Below, piece by piece: positions 8,713 through 17,708 of a DNA stretch of 64,000 nt (positions are counted from its first letter, which is position 1; each line of letters opens with the position of its first letter). This stretch comes from an uncultured Reyranella sp. (lineage in GTDB: Bacteria; Pseudomonadota; Alphaproteobacteria; Reyranellales; Reyranellaceae). Location: contig NZ_CAMFKM010000015.1 of NCBI RefSeq assembly GCF_945957355.1, positions 1 to 64,000 on the forward strand, given 5' to 3'. The translations under genes and the position numbers were made by a program. Under the pieces are notes generated by a model that was not told the DNA's origin, searched no databases, and worked only from the letters and a program-made list of their open reading frames with translations.

Positions 8713-9722
8713 GCAGCAATCCGGATCCGATCCTCGAGGTCCGCGACCTGCATACGCAGTTCAGCACCTTGGACGGTGTCGTGCGCGCCGTCGACGGCGT
8801 CTCGTTCGACGTGGCGCGGGGCGAAACCCTGGGCATCGTGGGCGAATCGGGCTGCGGCAAGTCGGTGACGGCGATGTCGATCCTGCGGCTGATCCCGCCG
8901 GAGACCGGCCGCGTCGCCTCGGGCTCGATCAAGTTCGAAGGCGAGGAACTCACGACGCTTTCCGAGGAGGAGATGAAGCGCCTGCGCGGTCATCGCATTT
9001 CGATGATTTTCCAGGAGCCGATGACCAGCCTCAATCCGGTCCTCACCGTCGGCACACAGATTGCCGAGAACGTAGTGCGCCACCTCGGCGTCTCGTGGAA
9101 GCAGGGGCGGGAGCGTGCCTTCGAGATGCTCGACCTGGTGCGCATCGCCGATGCGCGGCGCCGGCTCGACGAATATCCCCACCAGCTCTCCGGCGGCATG
9201 CGCCAGAGGGTCATGATCGCGATGGCGCTGTCCTGCGATCCGCAAGTGCTGATTGCCGACGAGCCGACGACGGCGCTTGACGTCACCATCCAGGCGCAGA
9301 TCCTCGACCTGATGATCGAGCTCAAAGAGAAGACTGGCACCGCTATCGTGCTGATCACGCACGATCTCGGCGTGGTGGCCGAGACGACCGAACGGGTGGT
9401 GGTCATGTATGCAGGCCGCAAGGTCGAGCAGGCCGCCGTCGAGGCGCTGTTCGAGGAACCGCTGCATCCCTATACGCGCGGCCTGATGCGGGCGATCCCC
9501 CGTCTCGACATCGAAGCCGATGCCGCCGGCACGCGCCCGCGCCTGCAGGAAATTCCCGGCCTCGTGCCGATCCTAACGCAGCCGATCACCGGCTGTGCCT
9601 TCGCGCCGCGCTGCGGCTTCGCCACCGATCGCTGCCGCGGCGAGGGGCCGCCGCTGGTCGATGCCGGCGCGGGCCATCTGGTGGCCTGCTGGGAGATTGA
9701 CCGCGTGAGGAGGGCGGCATGA
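8709..9722 (+). CDS. ABC transporter ATP-binding protein, DppD/OppD-like
   Basis: 337-residue cytoplasmic ATPase. Walker A GESGCGKS near residue 42-49, signature LSGGMRQRV, Walker B VLIADEPTTALD and the H-loop LITHDLGVV are all intact. The C-terminal oligopeptide-transporter extension carries four cysteines (GCAFAPRCGFATDRC, then VACWE), the pattern linked to an iron-sulfur site in DppD-type subunits. I chose GTG 8709, which overlaps the upstream stop codon, because the protein then begins MSSNPDPILEVRDLHTQF as in relatives; a much longer open frame upstream is only the shadow of the DppC gene. Confidence 0.94.
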   Translation: MSSNPDPILEVRDLHTQFSTLDGVVRAVDGVSFDVARGETLGIVGESGCGKSVTAMSILRLIPPETGRVASGSIKFEGEELTTLSEEEMKRLRGHRISMIFQEPMTSLNPVLTVGTQIAENVVRHLGVSWKQGRERAFEMLDLVRIADARRRLDEYPHQLSGGMRQRVMIAMALSCDPQVLIADEPTTALDVTIQAQILDLMIELKEKTGTAIVLITHDLGVVAETTERVVVMYAGRKVEQAAVEALFEEPLHPYTRGLMRAIPRLDIEADAAGTRPRLQEIPGLVPILTQPITGCAFAPRCGFATDRCRGEGPPLVDAGAGHLVACWEIDRVRRAA

Positions 9723-10729
9723 GCGACGCGCCTGTCCTGCAGGTCGAGGGACTCGTGAAGCACTTCCCGATCCATGGCGGCCTTCTGCAGCGCCAGGTCG
9801 GCGCGGTGAGGGCAGTCGACGGTGTCACTTTCTCGATTCGCCGCGGTGAGACGCTCGGCCTGGTGGGCGAATCGGGTTGCGGCAAGTCGACGATCGGCAA
9901 GGTCGTGTTGAAGTTGATCGAGCCGACCGCGGGAAAGATCGTCCTGGCGGGCGAGGATGTGACAGCGCTCAAGCCTGGCGCGATGTGGACTCATCGGAGG
10001 CGCATCCAGACGATCTTCCAGGACCCGTACTCCTCGATGAACCCGCGCCTGCCCTCGGGCACGATCGTGGGTGAGCCTCTCGAGAATTTCGGCATCGCCA
10101 AGGGGGCGGCACGCGACGACCGGGTGGCCCAGCTCTTCCGCCGCGTCGGCCTGCGCCCTGAGGCAATGCGCAAGTACGCCCACGAGTTCTCCGGCGGCCA
10201 GCGCCAGCGGCTGGGCATCGCCAAGGCCCTGTCGGTCAATCCTGACGTGATCGTGGCCGACGAGCCCGTTTCGGCGCTCGACGTATCGGTGCAGGCGCAG
10301 GTGTTGAACCTGTTGATCGACCTGCAGGAGGAATACGGGCTCGCCTACCTGTTCATCAGCCACGACCTCGCGGTCATGCGGCACATCAGTCATCGCATCG
10401 CGGTGATGTATCTCGGCCGCATCGTCGAGCTGACCGACAAGCGCACGCTCTTCACGCAACCGCTGCATCCCTACACGGAAGCACTGCTTTCGGCCGCCAC
10501 AGCGCCCGACCCGAAGCGCCGCCGGCAGCGGAAGCGCATCGTGCAGGGCGACGTGCCCAGTCCGGCCAAGCCGCCGCCAGGCTGCCATTTCCACACGCGC
10601 TGCCTCTACGCGACCGCCGAATGCCGCCTGACCGATCCGCCGTTGCTCGAGGTGGCGCCCGGGCATCACGTCGCCTGCCTGCGCCGGCCGGTGGGCGGCG
10701 ATCCGGGACCGCTCTCGATCCCGGGCTAG
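9719..10729 (+). CDS. ABC transporter ATP-binding protein, DppF/OppF-like
   Basis: 336-residue second ATPase of the importer. Walker A GESGCGKS, signature FSGGQRQRLGIAKAL, Walker B VIVADEPVSALDVS and H-loop FISHDLAVM are present. The oligopeptide C-terminal extension follows with cysteines in GCHFHTRCLYATAEC and HVACLRR. The ATG overlaps the stop of the DppD-like gene (ATGA). This is the last gene of the operon; it runs head-on into the aminotransferase gene, whose stop is 22 bases away. Confidence 0.95.
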   Translation: MSDAPVLQVEGLVKHFPIHGGLLQRQVGAVRAVDGVTFSIRRGETLGLVGESGCGKSTIGKVVLKLIEPTAGKIVLAGEDVTALKPGAMWTHRRRIQTIFQDPYSSMNPRLPSGTIVGEPLENFGIAKGAARDDRVAQLFRRVGLRPEAMRKYAHEFSGGQRQRLGIAKALSVNPDVIVADEPVSALDVSVQAQVLNLLIDLQEEYGLAYLFISHDLAVMRHISHRIAVMYLGRIVELTDKRTLFTQPLHPYTEALLSAATAPDPKRRRQRKRIVQGDVPSPAKPPPGCHFHTRCLYATAECRLTDPPLLEVAPGHHVACLRRPVGGDPGPLSIPG

Positions 10730-10751
10730 CGCTGCGGCGTTTCGGCCTCCG

Positions 10752-11948
10752 TCAGGCCTTTCGGGCGCCCGGCGCGGTGTCGCGCAAGTAGGTGAGGGCG
10801 GCCTGGGCGCCGCCCGCCTTGTGCGGCACCTTGGCGAGGCCGAGCGCCATCTCGACGCCGGACAGGGTGCCCATCAGCATTAGGTCGTTGAAATCGCCGA
10901 GATGGCCGATGCGGAAGACCTTGCCCGCGACCTTGGTAAGGCCCTGGCCGAGCGACATGTTGAAGTTCTCCAGCGCCACCTTGCGGAAAGCGTCGGCGTC
11001 GTGGCCCTCGGGCATGACGATCGCGGTCAGCGAGCCCGAATAGGCCTTGGGATCGCTGCACAGGATTTCCAGGCCCCAGGCATTCACGGCCGTGCGGGTT
11101 GCCTCAGCGTGACGGGCGTGGCGCGTGAACACCGCGTCGAGCCCTTCCTCCAGCAGCATGTCGCAGGCTTCGTTGAGGCCGTAGAGCAGGTTGGTGGCGG
11201 GCGTGTAGGGGAACCAGCCATTGGCGTTGGCCGTCAGCATCTCGTCCCAGTTCCAGAACGCCTTGACCATCTTCGACGCCTTCGACGCCTCGATCGCCTT
11301 CTCGCTCACGGCGTTGAAGGACAGGCCGGGCGGCAGCATCAGGCCCTTCTGCGAGCCCGCCACCGTCACGTCGACGCCCCAGGCATCGTGGCGATAGTCG
11401 ATCGACCCCAGCGACGAGATCGTGTCGACCAGCAGCAGGGCGGGGTGCTTGGCCGCGTCTATGGCGCGCCGGACGGCCGCAATGTCGCTCACCACGCCGG
11501 TCGAGGTCTCGTTGTGCACGATGCAGACCGCCTTGATGGTGTGGCCGGTGTCTTCCTTCAGGCGCTTCTCGATGGCCGCCGGATCGGCCGGTTTGCGCCA
11601 GTCACCACCCATGAATTCCGATTTGATTCCAAGCTTGTCAGCCATCTTCTTCCAAAGGGAGGCGAAGTGGCCGGTCTCCCACATCAACACCAGGTCGCCG
11701 GGCGACAGGGTGTTCACGAGGGCCGCTTCCCAGGCTCCTGTGCCGGATGCGGGATAGACGATAACTGGTTGTTTCGTCTGGAAAATCTGGCGGACGGAAC
11801 GGAGGACCTTCTTGGCCAGCGCGTTGAACTCGGGGCCGCGGTGATCGATCGTCGGGTAATCCATCGCGCGAAGAACGCGATCCGGCACGTTGGTCGGACC
11901 GGGGATTTGCAGGAAATGACGTCCGGCGGGATGTGAGTTCAGGCGCAT
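10752..11948 (-). CDS. Class V aminotransferase, serine/alanine-glyoxylate type
   Basis: 398-residue PLP enzyme. It opens with HFLQIPGPTNVPDRVLRAMDYPTIDHRGPEF, the hallmark of the serine-glyoxylate / alanine-glyoxylate / ureidoglycine-glyoxylate aminotransferase group. The PLP-binding lysine is in VAGSQKGLMLPPG (about residue 200) and the phosphate-binding region YPASGTGAWEAALVN is clear. The enzyme moves an amino group to glyoxylate to give glycine; whether the donor is serine, alanine or ureidoglycine cannot be told. It is divergent from a GntR/FCD regulator across a 66-base gap that contains a palindromic operator, so it is the likely main target of that regulator. Confidence 0.9.
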   Translation of the reverse strand: MRLNSHPAGRHFLQIPGPTNVPDRVLRAMDYPTIDHRGPEFNALAKKVLRSVRQIFQTKQPVIVYPASGTGAWEAALVNTLSPGDLVLMWETGHFASLWKKMADKLGIKSEFMGGDWRKPADPAAIEKRLKEDTGHTIKAVCIVHNETSTGVVSDIAAVRRAIDAAKHPALLLVDTISSLGSIDYRHDAWGVDVTVAGSQKGLMLPPGLSFNAVSEKAIEASKASKMVKAFWNWDEMLTANANGWFPYTPATNLLYGLNEACDMLLEEGLDAVFTRHARHAEATRTAVNAWGLEILCSDPKAYSGSLTAIVMPEGHDADAFRKVALENFNMSLGQGLTKVAGKVFRIGHLGDFNDLMLMGTLSGVEMALGLAKVPHKAGGAQAALTYLRDTAPGARKA

Positions 11949-11976
11949 GACAGAGGCCCCTTTCGGCTTTGCTGTT

Positions 11977-11996
11977 GCATTTTGTATACAATATGC
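11977..11996. promoter_or_regulatory. Palindromic operator for the GntR/FCD regulator
   Basis: GCATTTTGTATACAATATGC: 18 of 20 positions are palindromic, around a perfect TTGTATACAA core at 11982-11991. The GT-N2-AC core is typical of sites bound by FadR-subfamily GntR regulators. It sits in the middle of the divergent gap between the aminotransferase (start 11948) and the regulator (start 12015), so it could control both. Confidence 0.75.
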
Positions 11997-12014
11997 CAGA
12001 GTGAGTCCAGAGAC

Positions 12015-12713
12015 ATGGACGGTTCGACCTTCCCCATCGCGCGTTCGACGCTGCCCGAGGCGGCGGCCGAGCGTCTGCGTACCCTCATCATCGAGGGCGA
12101 GCTGGCGCCCGGCGCCAAGCTGAACGAGCGCGAACTCAGCGAACGGCTGGGCGTGTCGCGGACGCCACTGCGGGAGGCCTTCCGCATGCTCGCCGCCGAT
12201 GGCCTGCTGGTGCAGTTGCCCAATCGGGGCGCCCAGGTCGTGGCCCTGTCACGCGAGGACGTGCGCGGTGCCTTCGAGGTGATGGGCGCGCTCGAGGGGC
12301 TGGCGGGCGAGCTCGCCGTGGAGCGGGTGACCGATGACGACGTGGCGGATCTGCGCGCGCTGCAGATCCAGATGGAGGCCGCCCATGCCAGCCACGACCT
12401 GCCAGCCTATTACCGCATCAACCGCCTGATCCACGACCGGCTGAACACCCTCGCAGGGAACGCGGTGCTCGAACAGACCTACCGCACGCTCAACGCAAGG
12501 CTGCATGCCCTCAGGTTCCGCTCCAACCTCAATCCGGCCAAGTGGGATCAGGCCGTCTCCGAACATCGCTCCATGATCGAAGCGCTTGCCGCCCGGGACG
12601 GCGCTGCGCTACGTGACCTGCTCGTGGGGCACCTGCGAGCCAAACAGCAGGCTGTCCTCGATTCAATGGACAATCGAGACGACAAGAACCTTCTGGGAGG
12701 AAGACAGCCATGA
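12015..12713 (+). CDS. GntR family transcriptional regulator, FCD (FadR) subfamily
   Basis: 232-residue DNA-binding repressor/activator. The N-terminal winged helix runs roughly residues 8-72 (AAERLRTLIIEGELAPGAKL, then ERLGVSRTPLREAFRMLAADG), followed by the all-helical FCD ligand domain with candidate metal-site histidines in RINRLIHDRL and SEHRSMIEAL. ATG 12015 is preferred over an in-frame TTG at 11982, because that TTG lies inside the palindromic operator. The last codons overlap the start of the Bug receptor gene (ATGA), which ties the regulator to that transport protein. The ligand is probably a carboxylate, as for most FCD regulators; that is inference. Confidence 0.92.
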   Translation: MDGSTFPIARSTLPEAAAERLRTLIIEGELAPGAKLNERELSERLGVSRTPLREAFRMLAADGLLVQLPNRGAQVVALSREDVRGAFEVMGALEGLAGELAVERVTDDDVADLRALQIQMEAAHASHDLPAYYRINRLIHDRLNTLAGNAVLEQTYRTLNARLHALRFRSNLNPAKWDQAVSEHRSMIEALAARDGAALRDLLVGHLRAKQQAVLDSMDNRDDKNLLGGRQP

Positions 12714-13702
12714 CTTCGAATTTTTCGACCTCGCGCCGCAAGGCCCTGAAGCTCGGCCTCGCCGCCACCCTGGCCGCGCCGGCCGTGGCCCGTGCCCAGC
12801 AGGGCTGGCCGAGCGGCCCGATCACCTGGGTCAATCCGTTTCCGGCTGGCGGTGGCACTGACGTCTTCGCCCGTCCGCTGGCGGCGCAGGTCGGCGAGCA
12901 GCTCGGCGTGCAGATCCTGATCGACAACAAGGGCGGCGCAGGTGGCACGGTCGGCGCCTCGCAGGCGGCCAAGATGAAGCCCGACGGGCAGACCTTCTTC
13001 GTGGGCGCGATCCATCACACGATCGCCCCATCGGTTTACAAGAACCTCGACTACGACCTCGAGAAGAACTTCGAGCCGATCACCATGATCGCGCTGGTGC
13101 CGCAGGTCATCTCGATCAACCCGAACAAGATCCCGGCCAAGACCGCGCAGGAATTCATCGCCTACTTGAAGGCCAACCCGAACAAGGTGAACTATGCGTC
13201 GGCCGGCGCCGGCACCGCCCATCATCTCGCGGGCGAGCTGTTCAAGCTCGAGACCAAGACCGAGATCGTCCATGTGCCCTATCGCGGCGCGGGTCCCGCG
13301 ATGCAGGACCTGCTCGCCGGCAACGCCGACATGATGTTCGACGGCATGGGTACGTCGGCCCAGCAGATCAAGGCGGGCAAGCTGCGCGGCCTTGCGGTGG
13401 CCACGACGGAGCGCGTGCCGGAATTCCCCGACATGCCGACTGCGGCCGAGATCGGCGTGCCGGCCTGGATCGTGTCGACCTGGTACGGAGTCTGGGCGAT
13501 CAAGGGCACGCCGGAGCCGATCGTCAAGCGCATGTACGACGAGATCGTGAAGGCCCTGAAGTCGCCCAAGCTGCAGGCCATCTGGAAGGAACAGCTGGCC
13601 CAGACTGGCGGCGAGTCGCCGGCGGAGTTCGCCAAGCGCATCCGCACCGAAATCGAGAAGTGGCAGAAGGTCGTGAACGCGGCCGGCGTCAAGCTCGACT
13701 GA
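12710..13702 (+). CDS. Tripartite tricarboxylate transporter substrate-binding (Bug) protein
   Basis: 330-residue periplasmic receptor. N-terminal SRRKALKLGLAATLAAPAVA with ARAQQ cut site has a twin-arginine look. The mature protein shows Bug features: WPSGPITWVNPFPAGGGTDVFARPLA, the DNKGGAGGTVGA loop and VNYASAGAGTAHHLAGELFK, which grip the two carboxylate-binding loops of the ligand. No TctA/TctB membrane genes are nearby, so it is an orphan receptor. It is translationally coupled to the GntR regulator upstream, suggesting that both deal with the same carboxylic acid, possibly one feeding the dehydrogenase encoded next. Confidence 0.93.
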   Translation: MTSNFSTSRRKALKLGLAATLAAPAVARAQQGWPSGPITWVNPFPAGGGTDVFARPLAAQVGEQLGVQILIDNKGGAGGTVGASQAAKMKPDGQTFFVGAIHHTIAPSVYKNLDYDLEKNFEPITMIALVPQVISINPNKIPAKTAQEFIAYLKANPNKVNYASAGAGTAHHLAGELFKLETKTEIVHVPYRGAGPAMQDLLAGNADMMFDGMGTSAQQIKAGKLRGLAVATTERVPEFPDMPTAAEIGVPAWIVSTWYGVWAIKGTPEPIVKRMYDEIVKALKSPKLQAIWKEQLAQTGGESPAEFAKRIRTEIEKWQKVVNAAGVKLD

Positions 13703-13794
13703 GGATGGTGAGCGCTCGCCGATGAGCCCGCTTGCATTCACGCTGCCCTCTCTGCCTGCGTATGGCGGAGGGGCTCTTTAGGGTTCCATCGGAT

Positions 13795-16719
13795 ATGTCC
13801 AAGCTCGAACAAAACCTGCGCCGAAGCCTCAAGGGGGAGGTCCTGTTCGACAGGGCTTCCCGCGGACGCTATTCGACCGACGCGTCGATTTACCAGGTCG
13901 AGCCGGTAGGTGTGGTGATCCCGCGCGACGAGGCCGACTTGGCGCTCGCCATCGACGTCGCGCGCGATGCCAAGGCGGCGATCCTGCCGCGTGGTGCCGG
14001 CACGTCGCAATGCGGCCAGACGGTCGGCGAGGCGCTCGTCATCGACTGCTCGAAGCACCTGCGCGAGGTGGTGGGCTTCGACAAGGCCAAGCGACAGGTG
14101 ACGGTCCAGCCCGGCATCGTGCTCGACCATCTCAACGCCTGGCTGAAGCCGCACGGGCTCTGGTATCCGGTCGACGTCTCGACCTCGGCGCAATGCACGC
14201 TGGGCGGCATGGCCGGCAACAATTCCTGCGGCTCGCGCTCGATCCGCTACGGCAACATGGTGCACAACGTCGCCTCGATCGACGCGCTGCTGGCCAACGG
14301 CCAGCGCGCCCGCTTCGGCTCGACGCGGCCGGAGGACATGCCGGCCGGCGTACGCGCCATCGCCGACAAGGTGGCGGAACTGGCCTTCGCCGAGCGCGCC
14401 GAGATCGAGCGCATGTATCCGCACGTGCTGCGCCGGGTCGGCGGCTACAATCTCGACATCTTCTTCCCGCAGTCGGAACGCCCCTACACGACCGACAATT
14501 CGGTGAACCTAGCGCATCTTTTGGTGGGCAGCGAGGGCACGTTGGCGGTGACCGAGCGCCTCACGCTCAACCTGGCGCCGCTGCCGAAGCACAAGACGCT
14601 GGGCGTCGTGAACTTCCCGAGCTTCTACAAGGCGATGGACAGCGCCCAGCACATCGTGAAGCTGAAGCCGGCGGCCGTGGAGCTGGTCGACCGCACCATG
14701 ATCGAGCTGGCGCGCGCCAACCCCGCCTTCCGGCCGGTGATCGAGCGGGCGCTGATCGGCCGGCCCGAGGCCATCCTGCTGGTGGAGTTCGCGGGTGAGG
14801 AGCGCGACGACCAGCTGCGCGACCTCGCGCGCCTCGTCGAGCTGATGGCCGATCTCGGTCTGCCGGGCTGCGTCGTGGAGATGCCCGAGCCGAAACCGCA
14901 GTCGGAACTGTGGGAGGTCCGCAAGGCCGGCCTCAACATCATGATGTCGATGAAGGGCGACGGTAAGCCCGTCTCCTTCATCGAGGACTGCGCCGTCCCG
15001 CTGGAACACCTCGCCGACTACACGCAGCGGCTGACCGACGTGTTCGGCAAGCACGGCACGCGCGGCACCTGGTACGCCCATGCCTCCGTGGGCACGCTGC
15101 ACGTGCGGCCGATCCTCGACATGCGCCGCGACGGCGCCGAAAAGATGCGCGCGATCGCCGAGGAGGCCTCGGCGCTGGTGCGCGAGTATAAAGGTGCCTT
15201 CTCGGGCGAGCATGGCGACGGGCTGGTGCGCTCGGAATGGGTGGCCTGGCAGTTCGGGGCGCGGCTGACCAAGGCGTTCGAGACGGTCAAGGACCTGTTC
15301 GATCCCGAAAATATCCTGAACCCGGGCAAGATCGTGCGGCCCTCGCGCATGGACGACCGCTCGCTGTTCCGCTTCAAGCCGGGATACGAATCGATCAAGT
15401 ACGAGCCGGCGCTCGACTGGTCGGCCTGGAACGTCCAGACCGATCCGGTCACCGAGATTTCGACCGCGCCCGGCACCGGTGGCGATCTCGCCGGCGGCTT
15501 CGCGAAGGCCGCGGAGATGTGCAACAACAACGGCCACTGCCGGAAGTTCGATGCCGGCACGATGTGCCCGTCCTTCCGCGTGACCCGCGACGAGAAGCAC
15601 CTGACGCGCGGCCGCGCCAACACGCTCCGGCTGGCCTTGTCCGGCCAGCTCGGATCGGAGGGGCTGCGCTCCGACGCGGTGGCTGCCGCGATGGACCTCT
15701 GCGTCAGCTGCAAGGGCTGCAAGCGCGACTGCCCGACCGGCGTCGACATGGCGCGCATGAAGATCGAGGTGAAGTCGGCGCGTCGGATGGCCAAGGGCCT
15801 GAGCTGGCGCGACCGGCTGGTCGGCGCCACCCCGTCGCTGGCGCCGTGGGCCCGTCGCCTGCCCTGGCTGTTCAACGCGGCCTGGTTCGTGCAGTCCTAT
15901 CTGGGCTTCGCCAAGCAGCGTCGCCTGCCGCAGTGGCGCGGCGACACGTTCCTCTCGACCACCGAAGTCGACGATGGCGACGCCACCGTCGTGATCTTCG
16001 CCGACACCTTCTCGAACAATTTCGAGCCCGAGATCCTGCATGCCGCGCGCCGGGTGCTGACTGCCGCCGGCCATCGCGTTGCGGTCGCCTGGCCGACCCT
16101 CGGCGCGCCGGCTCTGTGCTGTGGCCGCACCTATCTGGCGACCGGCCAGGTGGAGCGGGCGAGGGGCGAGGCGCTGCGCACGCTGAACGCGCTCAGGCCC
16201 TTCGCGCAGAAGGGTGTGCCTATCATCGGCCTCGAACCGTCCTGCCTGTTCACCCTTCGCGACGAGTTCCTGGCCTTGGGGCTGGGCGAAGGCGCCGAGG
16301 AAGTCGCGGCCCATGCGATGCTGTTCGAGGAATTCCTCGCGCGTGAGAAGAAGGCCGGACGGCTCGACCTTCGGCTCCGGCCGCTGCCGGAAAAGAACGC
16401 GTTGCTGCACGGCCACTGCCACCAGAAGGCCTTCGGCGCGATGAGCGCGGTGCAGGAAGTTCTTTCGTTGGTTCCCGATCTCTCGGTGACGCCCATCGAG
16501 TCGAGTTGCTGCGGCATGGCCGGCAGCTTCGGCTACGAAGCCGAGCACTACGAGACCTCGATCGCGATGGCTGAACTCTCGCTGCTGCCGGCGGTGCGCA
16601 AGGCCGATGCCGGAACCCTGGTCGTGGCCGATGGCACCTCCTGCCGGCACCAGATCGCCGACGGCGCCGACCGACAGGCGATACATGTGGCGCAGGTGCT
16701 GGAGCGCGCACTCGTGTGA
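13795..16719 (+). CDS. FAD-linked and Fe-S-containing 2-hydroxyacid dehydrogenase (YdiJ / GlcD-GlpC fusion type)
   Basis: 974-residue fusion. Residues about 20-520 are a VAO-type flavoprotein (RGAGTSQCGQTVGEALVID, NNSCGSRSIRYGNMVHNVAS; C-terminal oxidase part with GEHGDGLVRSEW). Then come two 4Fe-4S motifs (MCNNNGHCRKF with MCPSF; CVSCKGCKRDCPTG) and two CCG domains (ALCCGRTYLATG, SSCCGMAGSFGYE). This is the layout of YdiJ-like D-lactate/D-2-hydroxyglutarate-type dehydrogenases that pass electrons to the membrane quinone pool. The start is ATG 13795 (MSKLEQNLRRSLKGEVLFD); an in-frame ATG at 13762 is an alternative. With the glyoxylate aminotransferase and Bug receptor upstream it may oxidise a C2-C5 hydroxy acid; the substrate is not known. 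Confidence 0.88.
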   Translation: MSKLEQNLRRSLKGEVLFDRASRGRYSTDASIYQVEPVGVVIPRDEADLALAIDVARDAKAAILPRGAGTSQCGQTVGEALVIDCSKHLREVVGFDKAKRQVTVQPGIVLDHLNAWLKPHGLWYPVDVSTSAQCTLGGMAGNNSCGSRSIRYGNMVHNVASIDALLANGQRARFGSTRPEDMPAGVRAIADKVAELAFAERAEIERMYPHVLRRVGGYNLDIFFPQSERPYTTDNSVNLAHLLVGSEGTLAVTERLTLNLAPLPKHKTLGVVNFPSFYKAMDSAQHIVKLKPAAVELVDRTMIELARANPAFRPVIERALIGRPEAILLVEFAGEERDDQLRDLARLVELMADLGLPGCVVEMPEPKPQSELWEVRKAGLNIMMSMKGDGKPVSFIEDCAVPLEHLADYTQRLTDVFGKHGTRGTWYAHASVGTLHVRPILDMRRDGAEKMRAIAEEASALVREYKGAFSGEHGDGLVRSEWVAWQFGARLTKAFETVKDLFDPENILNPGKIVRPSRMDDRSLFRFKPGYESIKYEPALDWSAWNVQTDPVTEISTAPGTGGDLAGGFAKAAEMCNNNGHCRKFDAGTMCPSFRVTRDEKHLTRGRANTLRLALSGQLGSEGLRSDAVAAAMDLCVSCKGCKRDCPTGVDMARMKIEVKSARRMAKGLSWRDRLVGATPSLAPWARRLPWLFNAAWFVQSYLGFAKQRRLPQWRGDTFLSTTEVDDGDATVVIFADTFSNNFEPEILHAARRVLTAAGHRVAVAWPTLGAPALCCGRTYLATGQVERARGEALRTLNALRPFAQKGVPIIGLEPSCLFTLRDEFLALGLGEGAEEVAAHAMLFEEFLAREKKAGRLDLRLRPLPEKNALLHGHCHQKAFGAMSAVQEVLSLVPDLSVTPIESSCCGMAGSFGYEAEHYETSIAMAELSLLPAVRKADAGTLVVADGTSCRHQIADGADRQAIHVAQVLERALV

Positions 16720-16762
16720 GCCAATTGCGGCGCGGGCGGCCCTGTGGCACGGTCCGCGGCCT

Positions 16763-17692
16763 ATGAGAAATCCAAGAAATCCCTATTCCAGCGCCGAAAT
16801 CGACCGTGCCAGCCATGAGCGCGAGGACGATGAACGGATGATCGAACTGGCCTCCTCGGGGGCCGCCCGCTTCGTTCCGATCGACACCGAGAAGAACCTG
16901 GTGAAGACCGGCGGGAACCCGGAAGCCGTGTTCCTGCAGGGCATGATGGGGCGCGCCGTCGCCAACTCGAGCGACGTCCAGATCTTCCTCGGCTATGTCG
17001 AGGGCACGCCTTACTTCGCCGTCGATGTCACCGGCAAGGACGTTCCGCTGAAGGACCTCGGCGAGTTCGTCGACCTGCGCCAGGTCGGCCCGCTGCTGTT
17101 CGCCCGCGAGGGCTCGATCCTCGCCTATGCGCGCGGCATGACCTACTGGCACCGCCGCCATCGCTATTGCGGCGTCTGCGGCGCGACCACCAAGGTGACG
17201 CGCGGCGGGCATGTGCGCATGTGCACCAACGAGAACTGCAAGACCGAGACCTTCCCGCGCACCGACCCCGCGGTGATCATGCTGGTCCATCACGGCGACA
17301 AGTGCCTGCTGGGCCGCGGCAAGCATTTCCCGCGTGGCATGCATTCGACACTTGCGGGCTTCGTCGAGCCGGGCGAGAGCTTCGAGGATGCGGTCGCCCG
17401 CGAGGTCTACGAGGAAGTGAAGGTCAAGGTGAAGGACGTCATCTATCGCTCGTCCCAGCCCTGGCCGTTCCCGGCGTCGGTGATGATCGGCTTCCATGCC
17501 GAGGCCGAATCGATGGACTTCAGCGTCAACGAATCCGAACTCGAAAGCGCGCGCTGGATGAGCCGAGAAGAGTTGCGGACCGAGAATCTCCCGAAAGACG
17601 GTTCCTTCTTCATGCCGCGCCGCGATTCGATCGCCCGCCGCCTGATCGAGGAATGGCTGGGCCATGAGGCCGGACCTTCCATCAACGGCTGA
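16763..17692 (+). CDS. nudC: NAD(+)/NADH diphosphatase NudC
   Basis: 309-residue Nudix hydrolase that splits NADH/NAD+ into NMN(H) and AMP, and in characterised NudC also removes NAD caps from RNA. The zinc ribbon YCGVCGATTKVTRGGHVRMC with a fourth cysteine in NENCK (about residues 135-160) precedes the Nudix box GFVEPGESFEDAVAREVYEE. The NudC-specific SQPWPFPASVMIGF follows shortly after. All catalytic glutamates are present. I started at ATG 16763 (MRNPRNPYSS). The next gene starts 16 bases after the stop. Confidence 0.95.
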   Translation: MRNPRNPYSSAEIDRASHEREDDERMIELASSGAARFVPIDTEKNLVKTGGNPEAVFLQGMMGRAVANSSDVQIFLGYVEGTPYFAVDVTGKDVPLKDLGEFVDLRQVGPLLFAREGSILAYARGMTYWHRRHRYCGVCGATTKVTRGGHVRMCTNENCKTETFPRTDPAVIMLVHHGDKCLLGRGKHFPRGMHSTLAGFVEPGESFEDAVAREVYEEVKVKVKDVIYRSSQPWPFPASVMIGFHAEAESMDFSVNESELESARWMSREELRTENLPKDGSFFMPRRDSIARRLIEEWLGHEAGPSING

Positions 17693-17708
17693 CCCACCGA
17701 GGATTTCC

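Noticed and set aside
11982..12014. TTG at 11982 as start of the GntR regulator
   Set aside because: The codon is inside the TTGTATACAA operator, and the ATG at 12015 gives the normal N-terminus for the family.
14509..16686. A 725-codon open frame on the minus strand
   Set aside because: It lies wholly opposite the FAD/Fe-S dehydrogenase gene, whose domains are clear. The product is rich in Arg, Gly, His and Gln with no motif, as expected of antisense frames in GC-rich DNA.
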